Shown here: piece by piece, positions 61,721 to 64,000 of the stretch
How positions within the stretch are numbered: position 1 is the first letter of the stretch
Layout of the letters: each line of letters opens with the position of its first letter
Source of the DNA: Nonomuraea wenchangensis
GTDB lineage: Bacteria > Actinomycetota > Actinomycetes > Streptosporangiales > Streptosporangiaceae
DNA: 64,000 bases
Assembly (NCBI RefSeq): GCF_900111685.1
Contig: NZ_FOHX01000019.1
Location: 1 to 64,000, forward strand
Direction: 5' to 3'
The notes under the pieces: generated by a model
The model's database searches: none
What the model was told of the DNA's origin: nothing
The model's input: only the letters and a program-made list of their open reading frames with translations
Position numbers and translations under genes: made by a program

Positions 61721-62551
61721 CGGGACGCGGGCCACCGCGCCGTAGGTGCCCGACGCGCTCGGGTCGTCCAGGCCGCCGGCGTCGTGACCGTCGGGCCGCC
61801 ACTCCGGGACCCACACCAGCCCCGGATCGACCAGCTCCAGGCCGTCCAGCAGCGCCGCCACCTCCTCCCTGGCGCGGATCGCGTGACCGGGCAGCGTCAT
61901 CGCCAGCAGGTCGTGGATGGCGGGCAGCAGCTCGGGCGGCACCGCGTCGAACGTGGTCTGCAGCAGCGACAGGAAGCTGCCCTCCGGCACCGCCTGGCGG
62001 ACGCGCTTGATCACGTAGTGGAAGTACTCCTCGTCGTTCAGGCTGTGGGTCGACAGCAGCAGCACCGCCACGGGCCGGTCCCAGTCGAGGAAGGTGCGCA
62101 TGACGTGGTCGTCGAGGACCTCGTCGATGTCGCGTACGTCGCCCTCCACGACGCGGACCAGATCGGTGACGGGCTCGATGGTCGCCCGTGCCCCGGCCAG
62201 CACCATGGGGTCGTTCTCCACGTAGACGACCCTGGGCCGGCCGCCCGGGAGCGCCTCGCGGGCCACGTCGTGCAACTGCCGGCCGGCGGGCAGCCCGGAG
62301 GGAACACCGCTGCCGACGATGACGAATTGTTCGACGCGCTCGGCGGCCAGCCAGCGCACCACTCGGCGCACATGGTGGAGCACCGCCCGCGCGGCTTTCG
62401 TGGTGATCGGAGCCGCGATGTCATAACGCCGCATCGCATCCCGGTCGGCCACGAAGTTGTTCTTTCCACCCGCGGCCGCGTCGAGGATGCGGGTGGCACT
62501 GGCCTGGGTCATCTCCAGCTTCGCCAGGTTTCGGATGGCACGCTGACGCAT
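61718..62551 (-). CDS. SAM-dependent methyltransferase-like protein (PF04672, formerly DUF574)
   Basis: 277 residues. 'RILDAAAGGKNNFVADRDAM' is the family start, and 'FVIVGSGVPSGLPAGRQLHD' with 'PRVVYVENDPMVLAGARATI' hold the SAM-binding pattern. 'VAVLLLSTHSLNDEEYFHYV' and 'ALLDGLELVDPGLVWVPEWR' complete the fold. PF04672 proteins are numerous in Streptomyces relatives, usually beside XRE/DUF5753 regulators; methyl acceptor unknown. ATG 62551 with GGGGAAAGGGG upstream. Shares its regulatory region with the XRE gene behind it. Confidence 0.88.
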   Translation of the reverse strand: MRQRAIRNLAKLEMTQASATRILDAAAGGKNNFVADRDAMRRYDIAAPITTKAARAVLHHVRRVVRWLAAERVEQFVIVGSGVPSGLPAGRQLHDVAREALPGGRPRVVYVENDPMVLAGARATIEPVTDLVRVVEGDVRDIDEVLDDHVMRTFLDWDRPVAVLLLSTHSLNDEEYFHYVIKRVRQAVPEGSFLSLLQTTFDAVPPELLPAIHDLLAMTLPGHAIRAREEVAALLDGLELVDPGLVWVPEWRPDGHDAGGLDDPSASGTYGAVARVP

Positions 62552-62629
62552 TGAGTGTTGCCCCTTTCCCCTCGCCCACAATCTCGGGAAAAGTTGTCCT
62601 TTCGGACCCCACTCGATGACCCAGAACCT

Positions 62630-62657
62630 ATGATCCCCGCCGGGTGAGAGAAAACAA
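62630..62657 (-). promoter_or_regulatory. Candidate promoter for the PF04672 methyltransferase
   Basis: On the minus strand TTGTTT (62657-62652), 16-nt spacer, GATCAT (62635-62630), about 78 nt upstream of the ATG. The surrounding 150 nt is AT-rich for this genome. A long 5' leader would follow. Confidence 0.4.
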
Positions 62658-62706
62658 CACGAAATGCCATTAGTTTTGGGTATATCTGGCTAACCGCCGA
62701 GAACGA

Positions 62707-63969
62707 TCACTTTCCGAGCGAACGCGAAAGCCTTTCGCAATGGGCGCTCAGCAGCTCGACGGTCTCCTCGCGGGTGGTCGTCGTCACCGACAGCTTGGTG
62801 AACGCCTGGTGGTAGGCCTCCACCGCGCCGTTGTCGGTGAGCAGCTCGTCGCGCTCGATGCCGTGCGCGCAGGCGATGTCGGATTCGTACGCCTCCGCGA
62901 AGCGCCAGAGCGTGAAGGGGCCGGTGCGCGGCACGTACGCCGGGTCGTCCATCGGCACCACGTGCAGCGAGACGTTGGGCCGCTTGGCCTGGTCCATCAG
63001 CGTCTCCAGCTGGCGCAGCTGGATGTGCCTGCCGACGATCGAGCGCAGCAGCACGCTCTCGTCGATGATCGCCCACAGCACGACGCCGCTCTCCCGGTTG
63101 AGCGCCTCCTGGCGGGCCGTCACCAGGGCGAGCGCCTCCTCGACCGTCGGCTGGCCGAGCGTGGCCGGGCCCATCACGGTGATCGCGGCCCGGGCGTAGT
63201 CCTCGGTCTGCAGCAGCGGCGGCACGAACTGGGTGTGGAAGGTGCGGATCAGCGTGGCCCGCTGCTCCAGCGCGTAGGTGGTGGCCAGCCAGACCGGGAT
63301 GGAGTGCGCGTCGTACCAGGCGGCCTCGCGCTCGCCGCGGGCCAGCGACAGGACGTACTCGCGGATCGGCGGCGAGCCGACGCCGAAGAGGGTGAGCAGC
63401 CGCTCGACGGTGATCGGCGGCGGCGCGAGCCGGCCCTCCTCGATGGCGGGGATCGGCGCCGCGCCCTTGCCGAGCGCGGTCTCGACCTGCTCGACCGTGA
63501 GGTCGGCGGCCAGCCGCAGCCCGTGCAGCCGGCGGCCGAGCGCGCGGCGCTGCGGGCCGCTCAGCGGGGCGGCGGCCTCGGGGATGCCGTCGGCGGGCTC
63601 GGGCCCGGGCTCGTCGGGCAGGCCCTCGGCCCTGCGCGCGAGGTCGACCACGCCGCGCAGCACGCTCAGCGACGCCTCGGACAGGCCCGAGGCGGACAGG
63701 CCGAGCGTCGCGGCGCGCACCTGGAGGTCCTCCACCGCGCCGGACTCCAGGTGGTCGTCGCCGACCAGCCAGCCCACGCTCACCTGGAGGCAGGAGGCCA
63801 GCGCCCGCAGCACCTGGAGCGTCGGGTTGGTCTGTTTGCCCGTGCGGAGCTGGCTGACGTAGGCGCGGGTGATGGGGATGCCCGCCTCCGTCAGCGTGGA
63901 GGCGACCTGCGCGCCCGTGAATCCGCGCTTGGTCAGCGCGAGATCGAGCCGCTCGGCGAAGTTCGCCAC
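62707..63969 (-). CDS. XRE-type HTH regulator with DUF5753 domain
   Basis: 420 residues. N-terminal HTH: 'FAERLDLALTKRGFTGAQVA' with 'AYVSQLRTGKQTNPTLQVLR'. The second half is DUF5753: 'FHTQFVPPLLQTEDYARAAI', 'ALVTARQEALNRESGVVLWA', 'ESVLLRSIVGRHIQLRQLET', 'VSLHVVPMDD', and 'TGPFTLWRFAEAYESDIACA'. The middle holds a second HTH-like helix set ('LAADLTVEQVETALGKG'). Such proteins occur in large numbers in Streptomyces, many paired with small DUF397 proteins as developmental or antibiotic regulators (WhiJ type). No DUF397 gene is next to this one. GTG start with AGGAGG 6 nt upstream. Confidence 0.9.
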   Translation of the reverse strand: MANFAERLDLALTKRGFTGAQVASTLTEAGIPITRAYVSQLRTGKQTNPTLQVLRALASCLQVSVGWLVGDDHLESGAVEDLQVRAATLGLSASGLSEASLSVLRGVVDLARRAEGLPDEPGPEPADGIPEAAAPLSGPQRRALGRRLHGLRLAADLTVEQVETALGKGAAPIPAIEEGRLAPPPITVERLLTLFGVGSPPIREYVLSLARGEREAAWYDAHSIPVWLATTYALEQRATLIRTFHTQFVPPLLQTEDYARAAITVMGPATLGQPTVEEALALVTARQEALNRESGVVLWAIIDESVLLRSIVGRHIQLRQLETLMDQAKRPNVSLHVVPMDDPAYVPRTGPFTLWRFAEAYESDIACAHGIERDELLTDNGAVEAYHQAFTKLSVTTTTREETVELLSAHCERLSRSLGK

Positions 63970-64000
63970 GGCACACCTCCTACTGCCCGTGAACTTTTCC

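Overview
The window is dense, high-GC, non-rRNA chromosomal DNA of an actinobacterium. Evidence for this includes a class A RNase P RNA gene, an RNase HI/acid phosphatase fusion, polyphosphate glucokinase, a long HrpA-type helicase, a subtilisin-inhibitor-like (SSI) protein, a PF04672 methyltransferase beside an XRE/DUF5753 regulator, many GTG/TTG starts and many ATGA/GTGA start-stop overlaps. A Streptosporangiales member such as Nonomuraea fits best. That placement is an inference from gene content, not a measurement.

Layout. 1-1.0 kb is a decayed accessory scar (5' end of an IS5-type transposase, a DUF3883-like C-terminal fragment) next to rnpB (1.0-1.4 kb, minus). 1.5-4.4 kb is a coupled housekeeping operon (Nif3-like protein, zinc-ribbon coiled coil, RNase HI/phosphatase). 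4.5-9.8 kb holds a Baeyer-Villiger-type monooxygenase, an M19 dipeptidase, an SSI-like inhibitor, a COG3375-like acetyltransferase and an Nramp-like transporter without the canonical metal motif. 9.8-17.2 kb holds a WYL regulator and a divergent lipid-type cluster: CoA ligase and two acyl-CoA dehydrogenases on minus; TetR, AurF-like diiron oxygenase and SDR on plus. 17.1-20.9 kb has a methyltransferase, CopC-CopD and a histidine-rich membrane protein. 21-23.4 kb has an acetyltransferase, a P450 and a hotdog thioesterase. 23.5-27.3 kb encodes a fused extracytoplasmic alpha/beta hydrolase plus ABC ATPase with its permease.

27.3-36 kb is looser accessory DNA: a small lipoprotein, a STAND ATPase/TPR regulator, an IS5-type transposase remnant, Ohr with its TetR repressor and operator, a DUF4236 protein, a frameshifted DUF5685 gene and a lone sesquiterpene-type synthase. 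36-47.1 kb has PAC2, a Gfo/Idh/MocA oxidoreductase, a PtpB-like phosphatase, a membrane protein, a membrane-anchored NB-ARC/TPR protein, a secreted M6 metalloprotease, PucR and an amidohydrolase-like protein lacking metal ligands. 47.1-50.7 kb carries MarR with an ABC exporter and an MFS exporter. 50.8-52.6 kb is a stress block (Hsp20, MerR, hemerythrin, DUF5709). 52.6-64 kb holds HAD phosphatases, Uma2, HrpA, ppgK, a TIGR03118-like secreted protein, DUF4253, the PF04672 methyltransferase and the XRE/DUF5753 regulator.

How parts work together. The 10.8-17.2 kb cluster looks like a TetR-controlled CoA-dependent degradation or tailoring route; the nearby BVMO, P450 and thioesterase could supply oxidised acids, but no physical link shows this. 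The hydrolase-ABC fusion appears to tie an outside hydrolase to an inside transport ATPase in one chain. Two recurring small-scale features stand out: short tandem duplications that include stop codons at 3' gene ends, and TAnnnT-like -10 boxes placed 6-7 nt before start codons, which suggests leaderless mRNAs. No tRNA, rRNA, CRISPR array or complete mobile element was seen.
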